DNA of 64,000 bases. Origin: Puffinus mauretanicus. Lineage: Eukaryota; Chordata; Aves; Procellariiformes; Procellariidae. Both the position numbers and the translations under genes were made by a program. The notes beneath the pieces are model-generated. The model searched no databases and was not told where the DNA came from. It saw only the letters and a list, made by a program, of their open reading frames with translations. Below are positions 61,141 through 64,000 of this stretch, one piece after another; position 1 is the stretch's first letter, and each line of letters starts with the position of its first letter. The DNA is taken from assembly GCA_023333565.1 (NCBI GenBank), contig JAJKFH010002906.1:992001-1056000 (forward strand), in the 5' to 3' direction.

Positions 61141-64000
61141 GAATCTCAAGCTGAATGGGATAAGAAAGGCTACTAAAGGCAGAGAGACCTTTTGCAGGGA
61201 TTACAGCAGCCAACTTTAAAAAGCCTGGCTGAGGATGCACTAGCAGCAATTTTCATAAGCCTGTTAACTAATTCAAATCTGGACAGATTCTCACAGAGTG
61301 AAAAACCACACGCTATAGTTTCTGCTCAGGGCTATTCACAGGTGCTTCAGTGTTTTATTTACAGGCCTACCTGCATCTCTCTAAATATTCCCCAGTAAGC
61401 TTTGCTATTTTGCCTTTAGCAAAGTAAATACATAATAACCAGCTCAGCAACCCTCAGATCAGGCATGACCAATTCTTCACAGATGCACTGTAGCAGCCAC
61501 AAAGTTTATTGGCAATAAGATATTGCAAGAAAAGTCTACCTTTTTTTAAATTCACTCCATAGGTGACTATTCTACTCTAAAATTCAAGGAAAAAAATCAG
61601 CCCAAAGCAGAAGAAAAGCCACGTAGGTTCTCAGGAGAAAGGGTCCACACTCTTTCAGTGGGGTCACTCAAAACAACGGCTTTTCACTGAAAACATTAAG
61701 TAGCCTTATGTATAGATACACACAAAAGAAAATCCACTTTCAGAAGTTCAAGTCCAATTTCTATTATTAATTAAGGAGGAGTTACACTAATCTAGTTAAA
61801 GACAGTTTCTAACATATTAAAAGTACAAGCAAAAATTTTCTATCAAAACCAAGGTTTTCCAGATTCAAGTAAGAACAGCTCAGCTTAAACTTATCAGGAT
61901 GTTTTTTTCTTCCTTGAAAAAGAACAGATCCATTTTACCGAACTACAAATGGTAGCAAGAAGGATGCCATTTTATCAGTCTGATAAAACACATTCATTTT
62001 ACTTCCATACATTGTGAAGTTTCTATTTTCCTCATCCTAGAAATCAGCAACACTTGTTCCAAAAGTAATATGCCTAAGTACAACGCTCAACAGTAGATTT
62101 TATTTCAAATGGTCTTTCAAGCATTAGGGTAAGTTATCAAAATATTATGAAGTATTTCAAATTCCTATCATAATTTGAGGAGCATATTATCACTCTTAGC
62201 CATCATATTTTAGTAACCGTAGGTTACTTGGGACTCGGGGCTCATTCCACTGAAAAACTGGTGAGCACTGACCCCAAGATAAGGAACTGGGTTCCTAAAG
62301 GAAACGTAGCATATTTGTTGAAGAGAGAATTTCAGCACAAAAATCACTTGCCGATGATACTGGAACCATATTGAAATTTGAACCCTCTAAGTCTTTTAAA
62401 GAAATTAATTGAACAATGTGATACAGGAGGAACTTTTAAAATAAATACATTTCCTGATAAAATATCGGAAGAATTGACCAAAGCAATACTTGAGGAAAGG
62501 AAGAATTTTGAAGCTAAAGGAAAATACTTTTAATTTCTCTGCAGCTCTAACAGAAGAGATTTCTCAATTGTGACAGTGAAGACATTTAACAGTTTGACAA
62601 GACACATTCTTATCAAATGTTGTATTTGGTGGATGCTCAAGTATTTACTCACTTTGGCATCGACAAATGCAATTACAAATGCAACTTAACTTTAAAACAT
62701 GCCACTCAGATCTTCAGGTTACTTCGACTGTATGTGAGATCCGATGTCAGCCAAAACTGTTTGATTTGGTGCCGTTCCAGGATACTTGACTCACTCGGGC
62801 ACACTTTTCTCCCTAGCTTGGCAAGCCTGTTCCAACCCTTCAGTCTTTCAAATAATGGCCATTTACACATACTCTGATAGGGGTCTGCAAAATCCAACTG
62901 CTTTATACCAAATCAGTACACATCATCAGAATGGAAAACAAGCAAGAAGCACTGCTACAAGTTTTCAGCTAACAAAAAACGTCCCATTGCATCTTTGGTG
63001 CTCATCTTGCCATGCTCCATTTAGCGACTTACAGGTACTAAACAACCACAAGGGGCCTATTTTTTAAATCAAAATCAAAAGGTTTAGTCCTCCGCGTCAT
63101 GGAAGAGATACTTGAATAAAGCGTCTGTCAAACACTAAATATTTTATATATACCCTTTGCTTATTGTACTGCATTTTCTCTAAATCACACGACATCAAAG
63201 CAAGGAAGAAAGGTCAATCAAGCTAGGCAAGAGACATTGTGCTGTCACCAAATTCCACATTTACGTTAGTATTTTTATATCATAGTGAGATTGCTCAAGT
63301 ATCAAAGCAAAGGCTAGGAGGCAATTTTAGTCATAACATTGAATCAATATTATGATATCACACTGCAAACCCACAAGTAAATTGTTAGTGGACCATACAC
63401 AGTAAGTTACGATACCTGAGGTTTAGTGCATTCCTGTGAGCCAAAATGAAATGAATGCCATATAGGAGGAAAGGAAAAGATGAACATTATCAGACATGCC
63501 ATAGTACATTCCACTACTATGAAGATAATGTTAAAGTTATGTTAATGGGGGTCCACTGTCCCCTACAAGTTGACTCTATTGCAGAAAGCCATGACACAAC
63601 TGAGAGCACTGCATTTAATTTTTAATTCTTGAGAAGCACAGCCATGCATCTTCATTTAAGCTCTACATTTCACTCTGTGATTTCACAAAGACACAGAAAA
63701 CTTTCTTCAGAAAATACTCTTTGAACTTTCTGAAGAAAAGCATTCAGAGACTACTACAAATAAAGCATTAATAATTTATCAACAAAATAACAATTATTCT
63801 ACATGGTAACTATAGATTTATGGTAAAACAAAACATAAGAAAATTACACATTTTGTGACAATTTCGAGGATGCTATCAAAGCAACTTTATTACTTTGAAT
63901 CTCATGTACCTAACCCCTAAAACAGAACACATCCAAAAGGAAGAGCAAATTTGAAAACAAATGCATCACATTAATCCTTTTTCAATTTGCCTGCAATATC

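Larger units (their letters stand above)
57239..64000. other. distal upstream non-coding region
   Basis: AT-rich DNA without a recognised gene. The only standout is a CpG-enriched segment at about 60955-61140, listed separately, and the poly(T) at 59799. Short open frames on both strands (for example 57777-58127, 62617-63067) have no recognisable domains. Confidence 0.65.

Noticed and set aside
62180..62535. Two adjacent plus-strand open stretches that could be read as a frameshifted retrocopy
   Set aside because: I recognised no parent protein, there is no poly(A) tail or target duplication, and stretches of this length are expected by chance.
1..64000. Search for CRISPR arrays, bacterial operons, phage or plasmid features, tRNA and rRNA genes
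   Set aside because: None were seen; the intron-exon structure and repeat content show vertebrate nuclear DNA.

Overview
The window is vertebrate nuclear DNA, almost certainly from a bird. It is AT-rich and intron-dominated. It carries a CR1 LINE 3' end, a second short CR1 tail, and a solo LTR of a type common in songbirds and other Neoaves. The species cannot be fixed from the sequence. No bacterial, phage or CRISPR-type features are present.

One gene accounts for the recognisable coding sequence: the 5' half of RAPGEF2 (PDZ-GEF1 / RA-GEF-1), on the minus strand. I could place twelve coding exons with GT-AG splice sites and continuous reading phase. They run from the start codon at 49043-49041 down to 822, about 603 codons. 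They encode the N-terminus, an acidic linker, the cyclic-nucleotide-binding-like domain, the REM (Ras-GEF N) domain, the PDZ domain and the linker up to the edge of the Ras-associating domain. The RA domain, the catalytic CDC25 domain and the C-terminal tail must lie beyond position 1.

Layout by coordinate: 1-821 is a partial intron; 822-16298 is a cluster of ten coding exons; 16299-25561 is a 9.3 kb intron holding a compact CpG-dense patch near 21.8-22.0 kb; 25562-25693 is coding exon 2; 25694-48983 is a 23.3 kb first coding intron with a solo LTR and old LINE/SINE debris; 48984-49043 is coding exon 1; 49044-64000 holds a probable 5' UTR, candidate promoter sequence and about 13 kb of upstream non-coding DNA. 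Exons encoding the longer RAPGEF2 N-terminus known in other vertebrates were not recognised and may lie further upstream.

The most useful leads are: (1) an intronic CpG-dense patch ending in an ATG and a phase-compatible splice donor, which could be an unannotated alternative first exon that skips exons 1-2; (2) upstream ORFs overlapping the RAPGEF2 start codon; and (3) CpG-enriched candidate regulatory segments upstream of the gene. Nothing in the window supports a wholly new biological system.
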